NCBI GenBank assembly: GCA_910578515.1
Contig: CAJTQR010000001.1
Location: 1 to 64,000, forward strand
Length of the DNA stretch: 64,000 bases
Reading direction: 5' to 3'
Source: an uncultured Duncaniella sp.
GTDB lineage: Bacteria > Bacteroidota > Bacteroidia > Bacteroidales > Muribaculaceae
Positions 54,780-63,682 of this stretch are shown here, piece after piece. Position 1 is the first letter of the stretch, and each line of letters begins with the position of its first letter. Under the pieces are notes generated by a model. That model was not told the DNA's origin, did not search any database, and was given only the letters and a program-made list of their open reading frames with translations. The translations under genes and the position numbers were made by a program.

Positions 54780-57164
54780 ATGAAAGAAGAAACAAAGATA
54801 GTATCAGTAGGACAAATCGATATCGGTATCCCCTCCGAACGACCGACGCCGGACTATTCAGCGCTCCCCATAATAGCTATGAGGGACCTCGTGTTGTTTC
54901 CCGGTGTAACATTTCCAATCACTTTGGCGCGTGAAGTTTCTGTTAACACAGCTTCATACGCCTCAGAGAAGAGCATTCCGGTTGGTGTGTTTTGCCAAAA
55001 GGATTCAGCTATGGAATCACCTTCGCTTGATGATTTGTACGAAGTTGGAGTCGTGGCTGATGTGCTGAAGATATTTGACCTCCCTGACGGAACGCACACG
55101 GCAATACTTTCAGCACGTGAGAAAATCCGTGTTATAGGTGAGTCGGAGAGAGTGTTGATTCCCGGAGCATTGTCAGCTGCTGTAAAGCCGGTCAAGGATA
55201 CTACTCCGAGAGCTTCTGATAAAGAATTTGCGGCTCTTGTGGCTGATATCCGTCAGACCACTCTTAATATCCTCAACAGCGGGGGAGAAAAGATGAACGA
55301 CCTTGCATTCAATATTGAGAATATACCTTCTCCTGGGTTGCTTATCAATATGATTGCTACTCACTCTCCGTTTCAGCCGGAGGTGAAATATGAGATGTTG
55401 AAGAAAAACCGTCTTAAGGACCGTGGCATGATGCTTCTTGCCAATCTTGCTCAAAGTGAGCAGATAGCTGAGATAAGAGCTGAAATTCATCGAAAGGCAC
55501 GCCGCAACATCGATGAACAGCAGCGCAACATGTTCCTTCAGCATCAGTTCGATGTGATACGTGATGAACTTTACGGAGATGATGACGATTGCCGTGCTCT
55601 TGAAGAAAAGGCAAAGTTGATAAAATTCCCCGCAGATGTGCGTAAGGTGTTTGAGAAGGAGCTTGAAAAACTTCGTCGTCTTAATCCGCAAAGCCCTGAT
55701 TACTCTGTGCAGTATTCTTATCTTCAGCTTCTCACAGACCTTCCTTGGGGTATAGGCGACCCCTTGACTTCTGATTTTGCCACAGCAGAAAAAGTACTTG
55801 ATGAGGACCATTATGGACTCGAAAAGGTTAAAGAGAGAATCTTGGAGCAACTTGCTGTAATGATGAATACCCCAGAGGGTCGTTCACCTATTATTTGTCT
55901 CGTTGGAGCTCCTGGAGTCGGCAAGACCTCTCTCGGACAATCTATAGCTCGTGCTCTCGGAAGGAAATACCAGCGCGTGTCGCTTGGCGGATTGCATGAT
56001 GAGTCTGAAATCCGAGGTCATCGCCGCACATACATAGGTGCTATGCCGGGGCGAATTATTGATGCTATTAAGCGTGCGGGAGCTTCCAATCCAGTGCTTC
56101 TGCTCGATGAAATAGATAAAACTGGTAATGACTTTAAGGGAGACCCTTCAGCTGCATTGCTTGAGGTTCTCGACCCTGAACAAAACAGTCATTTCCATGA
56201 TAATTATGTGGATGTGGACTATGATTTGTCCCATGTCCTGTTTATTGCCACAGCCAACACCCTCTCCACCATCCCGCAGCCTTTGCTTGACCGCATGGAG
56301 ATAATCGATATCTCCGGTTATCTTATAGAGGAGAAAATTGAGATTGCGCGTCGTCATCTGGTGCCACGTGTAGCAAAAGAAAATGGTTTGGGTAAGGATG
56401 AGATTACATTTGCTCCTGACGCTATCGCTAAGATAGTGGAAAGCTATACCAGCGAGAGCGGTGTGCGTCAGCTTGACAAACGTATCGCTAAAGTGGTACG
56501 TAAGCTTGTCTTAAAAAAAATGCGTGGAGAAGAGTATTCAAAGATAGTTACAGTCTCCGATTTGCGTGATTACCTCGGGGTAGAGATGTATACTCCGGAA
56601 CGCTATGAGGTATCTGATACCCCCGGTGTTGCCACAGGGCTTGCTTGGACTGCCGTCGGCGGTGAAATCCTTTTTATAGAATCCTCGTTTACACCAGGAA
56701 AGGGTGACAAATTGACTATTACCGGCAATCTTGGTGATGTGATGAAGGAATCGGCTGTGATAGCCTGCAAGGTAGTCCGTGCCCGTTGTAACGATTATGG
56801 CGTTAATCCGGAGGTGTTTGAGAATCAGCAGCTGCATATTCATGTGCCCGAGGGGGCGATTCCTAAGGATGGTCCCTCGGCAGGTATCACCATGTGTGTA
56901 TCTGTTATGTCTGCACTTACAGGCCGACCTGTGCGCCAGCGGCTTGCTATGACCGGAGAAATAACTCTACGTGGCAAGGTTCTCCCCGTAGGTGGCATAA
57001 AAGAGAAGATATTGGCTGCAAAACGAGCAGGGATAACTGATATAATCCTCTGTGCTGACAACCGTAAGGATATTGAGGATATTCGCCCCATATATCTCGA
57101 AGGGTTGCAATTTCATTATGTGGGTACCATTGATGAAGTATTCTCTTTCGCCATACCTAAATAA
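54780..57164 (+). CDS. lon: ATP-dependent Lon protease
   Basis: Lon degrades misfolded and regulatory proteins in the cytosol as a hexameric AAA+ protease. The 794-residue protein has an N-terminal substrate domain (LPIIAMRDLVLFPGVTFPI), a Walker A motif GAPGVGKTS (about 376-384), Walker B NPVLLLDEIDK, and a C-terminal protease domain. The catalytic dyad is Ser700 in KDGPSAGITM and Lys743 in VGGIKEKI. No residue is missing. It heads a run with the PASTA and rluD genes, with a 27-bp gap. Confidence 0.99.
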   Translation: MKEETKIVSVGQIDIGIPSERPTPDYSALPIIAMRDLVLFPGVTFPITLAREVSVNTASYASEKSIPVGVFCQKDSAMESPSLDDLYEVGVVADVLKIFDLPDGTHTAILSAREKIRVIGESERVLIPGALSAAVKPVKDTTPRASDKEFAALVADIRQTTLNILNSGGEKMNDLAFNIENIPSPGLLINMIATHSPFQPEVKYEMLKKNRLKDRGMMLLANLAQSEQIAEIRAEIHRKARRNIDEQQRNMFLQHQFDVIRDELYGDDDDCRALEEKAKLIKFPADVRKVFEKELEKLRRLNPQSPDYSVQYSYLQLLTDLPWGIGDPLTSDFATAEKVLDEDHYGLEKVKERILEQLAVMMNTPEGRSPIICLVGAPGVGKTSLGQSIARALGRKYQRVSLGGLHDESEIRGHRRTYIGAMPGRIIDAIKRAGASNPVLLLDEIDKTGNDFKGDPSAALLEVLDPEQNSHFHDNYVDVDYDLSHVLFIATANTLSTIPQPLLDRMEIIDISGYLIEEKIEIARRHLVPRVAKENGLGKDEITFAPDAIAKIVESYTSESGVRQLDKRIAKVVRKLVLKKMRGEEYSKIVTVSDLRDYLGVEMYTPERYEVSDTPGVATGLAWTAVGGEILFIESSFTPGKGDKLTITGNLGDVMKESAVIACKVVRARCNDYGVNPEVFENQQLHIHVPEGAIPKDGPSAGITMCVSVMSALTGRPVRQRLAMTGEITLRGKVLPVGGIKEKILAAKRAGITDIILCADNRKDIEDIRPIYLEGLQFHYVGTIDEVFSFAIPK

Positions 57165-57191
57165 AAACATCATATCCTCAAAAATAAGAAA

Positions 57192-57785
57192 ATGAAAAAG
57201 ATTCTGCTTCACATCGGACTGATGATACTTGTCGGACTTGCTATAGCATGGATGGCAATGCTTTGGCTTGATAAATGGACTCGCCACGGTGATACAATTA
57301 TAGTTCCATCGGTCAAAACTTTTTCCTATGTAAAGGCATCTCAAACGCTCGAAGCAGAGGGACTTTTGGCTATCCTTTCTGACTCCGTGTATGACAAACG
57401 TACAGCGCCTGGCACTGTGATAGAGCAGAATCCAAAAGCAGGCACTGTGGTGAAGGAAGGGCGAGAAATCTATCTTACTATCAATGCTTTTTCTCCTAAG
57501 ATGGTAACTTTGCCATCACTTACTGATATATCAGTACGTCAGGCTCGTTCGATTCTCGAAGGACTTGAAATAAAAAAGGTGGTGGAGAAGCGTGTGCCGA
57601 GTGATTTCAAGGATTTGGTGCTTGCTGTGCGCTATAAGGGAGTTAGGCTTTCTCCCGGTGCACGTGTACCAGTTAGCGCCACGATTGAACTTGAGGTAGG
57701 AGAAGGATTCCCTGATGTAGTTGAGCTTGATTCCATATCCTCAGAAGAGGCTGTCCCTGTAGAACAATTGGACCTATTCAATTGA
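57192..57785 (+). CDS. Membrane-anchored PASTA-domain protein
   Basis: The 197-residue protein has one N-terminal membrane helix (about 7-27) and two PASTA-like domains outside (about 35-100 and 105-172), with motifs VPSVKTFSYVKASQTLEAEG, PGTVIEQNPKAGTVVKEG and LPSLTDISVRQARSILEG. PASTA domains usually bind peptidoglycan fragments or beta-lactams and sit on Ser/Thr kinases or penicillin-binding proteins. Here no kinase or transpeptidase domain is attached. It lies between lon and rluD, an arrangement I recall from other Bacteroidales. A cell-wall sensing role is inferred only from the domain. Confidence 0.85.
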   Translation: MKKILLHIGLMILVGLAIAWMAMLWLDKWTRHGDTIIVPSVKTFSYVKASQTLEAEGLLAILSDSVYDKRTAPGTVIEQNPKAGTVVKEGREIYLTINAFSPKMVTLPSLTDISVRQARSILEGLEIKKVVEKRVPSDFKDLVLAVRYKGVRLSPGARVPVSATIELEVGEGFPDVVELDSISSEEAVPVEQLDLFN

Positions 57786-57837
57786 TAACTGTGAGAATTA
57801 GAAACATTGGTTTTATCAGCAATGATGATTTAAACAG

Positions 57838-58899
57838 ATGGATATAGACGAAATTGAAGAATTGGAAATGCCTGTAGAGGCAGACGAGACTGGAACCGAG
57901 CTTTATGAGCATTTCAGATTTGTAGCCGACAAGGGGCAGCAGTTGCTTCGTGTAGATAAGTTTCTTGTGACACGTCTGGAGAAATCCTCACGTAATCGTA
58001 TTCAGCAGGCTGCAGATGCAGGGTGTATTCTTGTAAACGGTAAGGCGGTGAAGTCCAATTATCGTGTCAAGCCTCTTGATGTCGTACAGGTGGTAATGGA
58101 CCGTCCGCGATACGAGCTTGAGATAATCCCCGAAGATATACCTCTCGATATAGTATATGAAGACGATTCGTTGCTTGTAGTGAATAAACCTGCTGGATTG
58201 GTAGTTCATCCAGGACATGGCAACTATTCAGGTACTTTGGTCAATGCGCTCGCTTATCATTTTCGTGATAATCCTGATTATGATGTTTCCGACCCGAGAT
58301 TAGGACTTGTACACAGGATAGATAAGGATACATCCGGGCTGCTTGTGGTAGCTAAAACTCCTGATGCTAAGACTCATTTGGGTAAACAGTTCTTTAATAA
58401 GACTACCAAGCGAGAGTATAATGCCTTGGTATGGGGAGTTCCTGAGCCATCACAAGGAAGAATAGAAGGTAATATCGGCCGAAATCCAAAGGACCGGTTG
58501 CAGATGGCGGTGCTACCCTCTGATGACCCGACAGGAAAGCATGCAGTCACACATTATGAGGTGTTGAACAATCTTACGCATGTGGCGTTAGTAAAATGCG
58601 TTCTCGAAACCGGTCGCACACATCAGATACGTGTCCATATGAAGCATATAGGACACCCGCTGTTCAACGATTCCAGATATGGTGGCGATATTATATTAAG
58701 AGGCGAGAGGAGCGGCTCATATCAGAAGTTTATCTCCAATTGTTTTGATATATGTCCGCGTCAGGCATTGCATGCTCGCACATTGGGATTCGTCCATCCG
58801 GATAGTGGTGAGGAAATGTTTTTTACAGCTCCTATACCAGCTGATATGACAGCGCTGATAGAAAAATGGGAAAACTATATATCCGGTAAGACAAACTAA
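57838..58899 (+). CDS. rluD: 23S rRNA pseudouridine synthase (RluD family)
   Basis: RluA/RluD-type enzymes isomerise uridines in 23S rRNA. The 353-residue protein has an acidic N-terminal extension (about 1-30), an S4 RNA-binding domain (about 35-95, RVDKFLVTRLEKSSRNRIQ) and the catalytic domain with GLVHRIDKDTSGLLVVAKT (Asp about 162). CVLETGRTHQIRVHMKHIGHPL follows. RluD is the most likely subfamily given the S4 domain and length. It is 52 bp after the PASTA gene. Confidence 0.94.
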   Translation: MDIDEIEELEMPVEADETGTELYEHFRFVADKGQQLLRVDKFLVTRLEKSSRNRIQQAADAGCILVNGKAVKSNYRVKPLDVVQVVMDRPRYELEIIPEDIPLDIVYEDDSLLVVNKPAGLVVHPGHGNYSGTLVNALAYHFRDNPDYDVSDPRLGLVHRIDKDTSGLLVVAKTPDAKTHLGKQFFNKTTKREYNALVWGVPEPSQGRIEGNIGRNPKDRLQMAVLPSDDPTGKHAVTHYEVLNNLTHVALVKCVLETGRTHQIRVHMKHIGHPLFNDSRYGGDIILRGERSGSYQKFISNCFDICPRQALHARTLGFVHPDSGEEMFFTAPIPADMTALIEKWENYISGKTN

Positions 58900-58926
58900 T
58901 CAAGTGTTAAATTTTAGTTAAAGCTC

Positions 58927-58957
58927 TTGACAACGGGACGCTTATATAGTAAATTTG
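58927..58957 (+). promoter_or_regulatory. Promoter of the ftsX-uppP-truB operon
   Basis: TTG (58927-58929, in TTGAC), a 20-bp spacer and TAAATTTG (58950-58957) are a full consensus match. The predicted start near 58963 leaves a leader of about 11 nt before the ATG, unusually short. Confidence 0.8.
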
Positions 58958-58973
58958 CACGGTATTTCATATT

Positions 58974-59852
58974 ATGGCTAAAAGGCGTCATCATTTAATT
59001 CCAATGTTCAGCACCCGGGCTACCGCGACAGTCTCGGTTGCTCTTGTGCTCTTTATTCTTGGAATTGCATCAATAGTGGGGATTGCAACTCACCGGGTAA
59101 CAGAGACTATTAAGGAGAACATCGGTTTCGTTGTCCTATTTAATGAGGATGTCACAGCTTCAGATATAGCTGCGGTGAAGAATCAGCTCAAAGCGCATCC
59201 AGGAGTAGCGAAATGTGAGTATTCATCTCCGGAAGTTGTGCTTGAACGCTGGCAAAAAATGGTGGGAGAGGGGGAAGATATATGTATGCTTGCTGATGTG
59301 AACCCATTTGTTGGAGAGATGGATGTACATGTCACATCAAAGTATGCTTTATCTGACAGCATAAATGTAATTATAGCACCGCTTATCCTTATGCCGCAGA
59401 TTAGTGACATCAAGGTGCATACAGAAATGATAGGAAGAATTAACAGCACGTTGAGAAGCGTCACATTAGGACTATTCATTGTAGCAGTGGCGTTACTCGT
59501 TATTTCGTTTGTGCTTATCTTCAATACTGTGCGACTTTCGGTATATGCACGTCGTTTTATCATCCATACAATGAAACTTGTCGGTGCTACTCCCGGATTT
59601 ATTCGGCGTCCGTTCCTTGTGGACAATGTGGTCAATGGTATTGTGGCGTCTATGATTGCCATAGCTGGGCTATCATTACTTGTGTATTATTGTAGGGCGT
59701 TGGACCTTTCGGTTGCTTCTGTCCTTGACTGGTCGATTTTAGCGCCTGTATTTACAGGTGTGGTAATCGTTGGTGTGCTTTTGTGTCTGGTTGCATCTAT
59801 ATTTGCCACCAACCGTTATCTGCGCCTCTCGTATGATGAAATGTTTAAATAA
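58974..59852 (+). CDS. ftsX: Cell division ABC transporter permease FtsX
   Basis: FtsX, with the ATPase FtsE, activates peptidoglycan hydrolases during division. The 292-residue protein has one N-terminal helix (about 18-40), a periplasmic domain (about 45-165) and three C-terminal helices within the FtsX domain. The cytosolic loop RRFIIHTMKLVGATPGFIRRPFL lies between the first two of these. ftsE is not adjacent in this window, which is common in Bacteroidales. It begins a five-gene run. Confidence 0.93.
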   Translation: MAKRRHHLIPMFSTRATATVSVALVLFILGIASIVGIATHRVTETIKENIGFVVLFNEDVTASDIAAVKNQLKAHPGVAKCEYSSPEVVLERWQKMVGEGEDICMLADVNPFVGEMDVHVTSKYALSDSINVIIAPLILMPQISDIKVHTEMIGRINSTLRSVTLGLFIVAVALLVISFVLIFNTVRLSVYARRFIIHTMKLVGATPGFIRRPFLVDNVVNGIVASMIAIAGLSLLVYYCRALDLSVASVLDWSILAPVFTGVVIVGVLLCLVASIFATNRYLRLSYDEMFK

Positions 59853-59861
59853 CAGAAAAAT

Positions 59862-60146
59862 ATGGCTAACAAACCGTTAACAAAGCAGAAGTCCGGTGAA
59901 ACTTCATTGATAAAGGAGACACCAGAGCAGATGCCTCTGATAAAAAATAATTTTGTCCTGATGGCAGTGGCAGGTGTTATGATAGTACTTGGCTTTGCCT
60001 TGATGGCTGGTGGTGCCACTGATTGGAATTCTTTTAATGAAGATATCTTCTCGATGCGACGTATCGTGATTGGACCCACCATTTCTTTCCTCGGATTTCT
60101 TTTTATGGGTTTTGCAATTATGTATACCCCCAAGAACCGTAAATAA
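59862..60146 (+). CDS. DUF3098 membrane protein
   Basis: This 94-residue protein has two membrane helices (about 28-50, NFVLMAVAGVMIVLGFALM, and 68-90, VIGPTISFLGFLFMGFAIM). It ends in a basic tail. It fits DUF3098, a Bacteroidota family of unknown function found between ftsX and uppP. The conserved position suggests a link to division or cell-wall synthesis, but nothing in the sequence shows it. Confidence 0.88.
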   Translation: MANKPLTKQKSGETSLIKETPEQMPLIKNNFVLMAVAGVMIVLGFALMAGGATDWNSFNEDIFSMRRIVIGPTISFLGFLFMGFAIMYTPKNRK

Positions 60147-60175
60147 TTGTTTTTTCAAACTGTTTTAGTAATAAA

Positions 60176-60994
60176 ATGGATGTAATTGATGCATTGATTC
60201 TTGGTATAGTCCAAGGACTTGCCGAGTATTTGCCTATCAGTAGCAGCGGTCATCTTGAGATATTCCGTGAGATACTTGGATTGAATTTGGAAGGTTCAGA
60301 AGCGCTTGAATTTGATGTAGTGCTTCATGTTGCCACGGTTTTGAGTACTATTGTGGTGCTCTGGCGTGAGTTCGTGCCGTTGTGTAAATCATTTTTTACC
60401 ATAGCCCGTGATGACAATTTCTACTATGTATGCAAGATATTGCTATCCTGTGTCCCTGTGGCTATCGTAGGTCTTTGCTTTAAGGATTTCGTAGAACAAT
60501 TTTTCGGAGGTGGTCTCTTGGTTGTAGGTATCTGTCTTCTGGTTACAGCTGCATTGCTCTCGTTTGCATACTATTTTCGCAATCCTGAGCGTGAGGCTAA
60601 AGAAGGTGTGAAAGGTCATGATATAACCTGGTGGGATGCCTTTATAATCGGTTGTTCTCAAGCTGTTGCTGTTCTGCCCGGTTTGAGTCGTTCTGGCACA
60701 ACGATTGCGACAGGTTTGCTTCTTGGTGATAATCGTTCGAAAATAGCCCAGTTTTCATTCTTTATGGTTATTATACCGATTTTAGGAGAGGCTCTTCTGG
60801 GTATGAAGGATATTCTTCAGGGAGAGGGTATAAGTGGTACTGTGGGAACTTTACCTTTAGTGGTTGGATTCCTCGCGTCATTCCTCGTCGGGTGTGTGGC
60901 TTGCAAATGGATGATTAGTATAGTCAAGAAGGGCAAGTTGATTTGGTTTGCACTCTACTGTGTGGCTATGGGTATTTTGTGTATTGTTTGGTAA
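60176..60994 (+). CDS. uppP: Undecaprenyl-diphosphatase
   Basis: UppP (BacA) recycles undecaprenyl pyrophosphate to the monophosphate carrier for wall and surface polysaccharide synthesis. The 272-residue membrane protein has the two catalytic motifs GLAEYLPISSSGHLEIFREI near the N-terminus and VLPGLSRSGTTIATGLLLG (about 164-182). The usual number of helices can be traced. It is the third gene of the ftsX operon, 30 bp after DUF3098. Confidence 0.97.
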   Translation: MDVIDALILGIVQGLAEYLPISSSGHLEIFREILGLNLEGSEALEFDVVLHVATVLSTIVVLWREFVPLCKSFFTIARDDNFYYVCKILLSCVPVAIVGLCFKDFVEQFFGGGLLVVGICLLVTAALLSFAYYFRNPEREAKEGVKGHDITWWDAFIIGCSQAVAVLPGLSRSGTTIATGLLLGDNRSKIAQFSFFMVIIPILGEALLGMKDILQGEGISGTVGTLPLVVGFLASFLVGCVACKWMISIVKKGKLIWFALYCVAMGILCIVW

Positions 60995-61003
60995 TTCTCA
61001 GCT

Positions 61004-61732
61004 ATGGATTTCATAACCGGAGAGATATTGTATATTGACAAGCCGTTGGAGTGGACATCATTTGACGTGGTTAAGCGTGTCAGAGGTGTATTGCTTCACC
61101 GGTTACATAAAAAGAAACTTAAAGTTGGGCATGCGGGCACCCTTGACCCTTTGGCTACAGGTGTCATGATAGTTGTTACCGGTAGAGCTACAAAGAAAAT
61201 CGAGGAACTCCAGGCTGGTGTGAAAGAATATGTCGCCACAATCAAACTTGGTGCAACAACTCCTTCGTTTGATTTGGAGACAGAAATTGATGCGGTGCTA
61301 CCTACAGAGCATATCACCCGTGAGCTGATTGAGAAAACACTTCCCTCCTTTATGGGACGTATCGAACAGGTTCCACCTGCTTTCTCTGCTTGTAAGGTAG
61401 ATGGCAAACGGGCGTATAATATGGCTCGTAAAGGTCATGATGTCCAGCTTAAGGCTAAGGTGCTTGTGATTGATGCCATAGAAATATTGGATTTCAATCC
61501 GGAACAAATGACGCTTACTCTCCGCGTAGTATGCAGTAAGGGGACATATATACGGGCTTTGGCCAGAGATATAGGAGAGTCTCTTGGCTCTGGTGGTCAT
61601 CTTATTGGTTTACGTCGCACGCGGGTTGGTGATGTCTCGATAGATTCCTGCCTTAGCATGGAACAAGTAGCGGAATTAATACGTACGACACCCATTGAGT
61701 TCCCTGATGATGAGTCTGTGCCGCAGCCATAA
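61004..61732 (+). CDS. truB: tRNA pseudouridine-55 synthase
   Basis: TruB makes the universal pseudouridine 55 in the T-loop of tRNA. The 242-residue protein has the catalytic Asp48 in GHAGTLDPLATGVM, the substrate loop VPPAFSACKVDGKRAYNMARKG and the later SKGTYIRALARDIGESLGSGGHL. It is shorter than the E. coli enzyme and lacks a clear C-terminal PUA domain, as in many Bacteroidota. It follows uppP by 9 bp. Confidence 0.97.
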   Translation: MDFITGEILYIDKPLEWTSFDVVKRVRGVLLHRLHKKKLKVGHAGTLDPLATGVMIVVTGRATKKIEELQAGVKEYVATIKLGATTPSFDLETEIDAVLPTEHITRELIEKTLPSFMGRIEQVPPAFSACKVDGKRAYNMARKGHDVQLKAKVLVIDAIEILDFNPEQMTLTLRVVCSKGTYIRALARDIGESLGSGGHLIGLRRTRVGDVSIDSCLSMEQVAELIRTTPIEFPDDESVPQP

Positions 61733-61818
61733 GCATACGGAATATCATAGGTGCTTCCTATTGAACAATGGATTAGAGAATTATAGAGTAAATTTTAGAA
61801 TATTAGATAGGTATAAGG

Positions 61819-62868
61819 ATGAAACTTTCACAATTTAAATTTCGTCTTCCCGAAGATTTGATTGCGCAACAACCCAATCCTGAACGTGATGAGTCACGTC
61901 TCATGGTAGTAAATCGCAAAACTGGTACTATTGAAGAGCGTGTTTTCAAAGAAATCATTGATTATTTCGATGATGGAGACCTCTTTGTATATAATGATAC
62001 AATGGTGTTTCCTGCACGTCTTTATGGTAACAAAGAGAAAACAGGAGCGCGTATCGAGGTATTTTTACTTCGCGAGTTGAGTGCGGAAAATAAACTGTGG
62101 GATGTACTCGTTGAACCTGCACGTAAAATCCGTATCGGAAACAAGCTTTATTTTGGTGACGATGAGTCAATGGTTGCGGAAGTTATTGATAACACTACCT
62201 CCCGCGGTCGTACACTCCGTTTCCTATACGATGGACCTCATGATGAATTCAAGGAGGCTTTGTATAAGCTTGGCACCACACCTCTGCCTTATTATATCAA
62301 ACGAGAGCCCAATGAGGAGGATGTGGAGCGTTATCAGACTATTTTTGCAAGCAAGGAAGGAGCTGTTGTGGTCCCCGCTGCCGGGCTTCATTTCTCACGT
62401 GAATTGCTTAAACGTCTTGAAATCAAGGGCGTGAATCAAGGTTTTATTACTATCCACAGTGGGCTTGGAAACTATCGCGAGATTGATGTGGAGGATTTGA
62501 CCAAACACCGTATGGATTCCGAGGAGATGGAAGCCTCAGAATCGCTCGTTGACCTTGTGAACACTACCAAGGATGAAGGTCATCGTGTGTGTGCGGTGGG
62601 TACTTCAGTGCTCCGTGCCATCGCAAGTGCTGTGAGCATGGGGGGACACATGAAGACTTACACCGGATGGACCAATAAATTCATTTTCCCTCCGTATGAT
62701 TTCACTGTTACAGATGCCCTGATTTCTAATTTTCATCTGCCTTACTCCACCATGCTCATGATGGTAGCGGCATTCGGTGGTTATGACCTTGTTATGGAGG
62801 CATATCATAAGGCAGTGAAGGAAGGATATAAGTTTGGTGTCTATGGTGATGCGATGCTTATAATCTGA
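61819..62868 (+). CDS. queA: S-adenosylmethionine:tRNA ribosyltransferase-isomerase
   Basis: QueA transfers and isomerises the ribosyl group of SAM to form epoxyqueuosine in tRNA. The 349-residue protein has the N-terminal LSQFKFRLPEDLIAQQP, PARLYGNKEKTGARIEVFLL, PLPYYIKREPNEEDVERYQT, PAAGLHFS and the C-terminal FHLPYSTMLMMVAAFGG. All are conserved in the family. It begins 86 bp after truB; the gap contains no strong promoter match, so it is probably co-transcribed. Confidence 0.98.
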   Translation: MKLSQFKFRLPEDLIAQQPNPERDESRLMVVNRKTGTIEERVFKEIIDYFDDGDLFVYNDTMVFPARLYGNKEKTGARIEVFLLRELSAENKLWDVLVEPARKIRIGNKLYFGDDESMVAEVIDNTTSRGRTLRFLYDGPHDEFKEALYKLGTTPLPYYIKREPNEEDVERYQTIFASKEGAVVVPAAGLHFSRELLKRLEIKGVNQGFITIHSGLGNYREIDVEDLTKHRMDSEEMEASESLVDLVNTTKDEGHRVCAVGTSVLRAIASAVSMGGHMKTYTGWTNKFIFPPYDFTVTDALISNFHLPYSTMLMMVAAFGGYDLVMEAYHKAVKEGYKFGVYGDAMLII

Positions 62869-62902
62869 TTCTTGCGAAAAATAAGGATGGAAGATAATTC
62901 TT

Positions 62903-63514
62903 GTGGCTAAATTCTTTACCATAGCTTCTTCTGGTGAAGCCATTTTTCGCGAGAAAATGAGCCGATTTCTCTCGTTTGCCATTCCTGTCAGTTCGGCAGC
63001 TGAGGCGAAGGAGTATATCGGTATGTATGCCAATGAGTATCATGATGCCCGTCACGTGTGTTGGGCCTATATGATAGGTGCAGACAGGAAAGAGTTTCTT
63101 TCTTCGGATAATGGCGAGCCATCCGGAACCGCCGGGAAACCGATTTTGGGTCAGATAAATTCTTTTGAGCTTACAAATATCGTGATTATAGTGGTAAGAT
63201 ACTTCGGAGGTATCAAACTTGGCACATCCGGACTTATTGCTGCTTATCGTGAGGCTGCTCGGCTTGCTATTGAGGAGTCTGAGATAATAGAAGGAAGAGA
63301 GATGACTACTCTAACATTTACTTTTCCCTATCTTGCTATGAACGATGTAATGAAGCTCATTAAAGCACAGAATCAATTGGCACCACGCGAAGTAATCACT
63401 ATAACAGCACAGGAATTTGACAATACATGTTCAATGACCATTTCATTGCCTCTTGATATGGATGAGGAAATATCTATGAGATTAAATAATATATCAGGGA
63501 CTTCGATTTTATAA
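62903..63514 (+). CDS. YigZ/IMPACT-family protein
   Basis: The 203-residue protein has the UPF0029 N-terminal domain (about 1-125) with the hallmark DNGEPSGTAGKPIL and the following VIIVVRYFGGIKLGTSGLIAAYR. A C-terminal UPF0029 helper domain (about 135-203) completes it. Family members are implicated in translation-related functions, but the bacterial role is unclear. The start is a GTG (MAKFFTIASS); no ATG lies in frame upstream within the gap from queA. Confidence 0.92.
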   Translation: MAKFFTIASSGEAIFREKMSRFLSFAIPVSSAAEAKEYIGMYANEYHDARHVCWAYMIGADRKEFLSSDNGEPSGTAGKPILGQINSFELTNIVIIVVRYFGGIKLGTSGLIAAYREAARLAIEESEIIEGREMTTLTFTFPYLAMNDVMKLIKAQNQLAPREVITITAQEFDNTCSMTISLPLDMDEEISMRLNNISGTSIL

Positions 63515-63545
63515 ATTATCCTGATATACGGAGAATATAATTTCA

Positions 63546-63598
63546 AAAAGTAGGAGCGAATTTGGCATTTTAGCCAGATTCGCTCCTGCTTTTGTTCG
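63546..63598 (+). terminator. Terminator of the yigZ run
   Basis: Arms 63546-63566 and 63573-63593 pair over 21 positions with two G-T wobbles, giving a long stable stem followed by gttcg after a terminal tttt. It lies 32 bp after the yigZ stop. Confidence 0.8.
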
Positions 63599-63618
63599 TA
63601 TAACTTATTATATATTTG
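63591..63618 (+). promoter_or_regulatory. Possible promoter of the CNNM-domain gene
   Basis: TTTG (63591-63594), overlapping the preceding terminator's T run, and TATATTTG (63611-63618) lie 16 bp apart. The -7 box is exact but the spacer is short. The leader would be about 60 nt. Confidence 0.4.
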
Positions 63619-63682
63619 ATGTTGTAGCCCTTCAACAAATAAAGTTAAAAATTTGTTATAGAAGAAAAAGAACATACATCAC

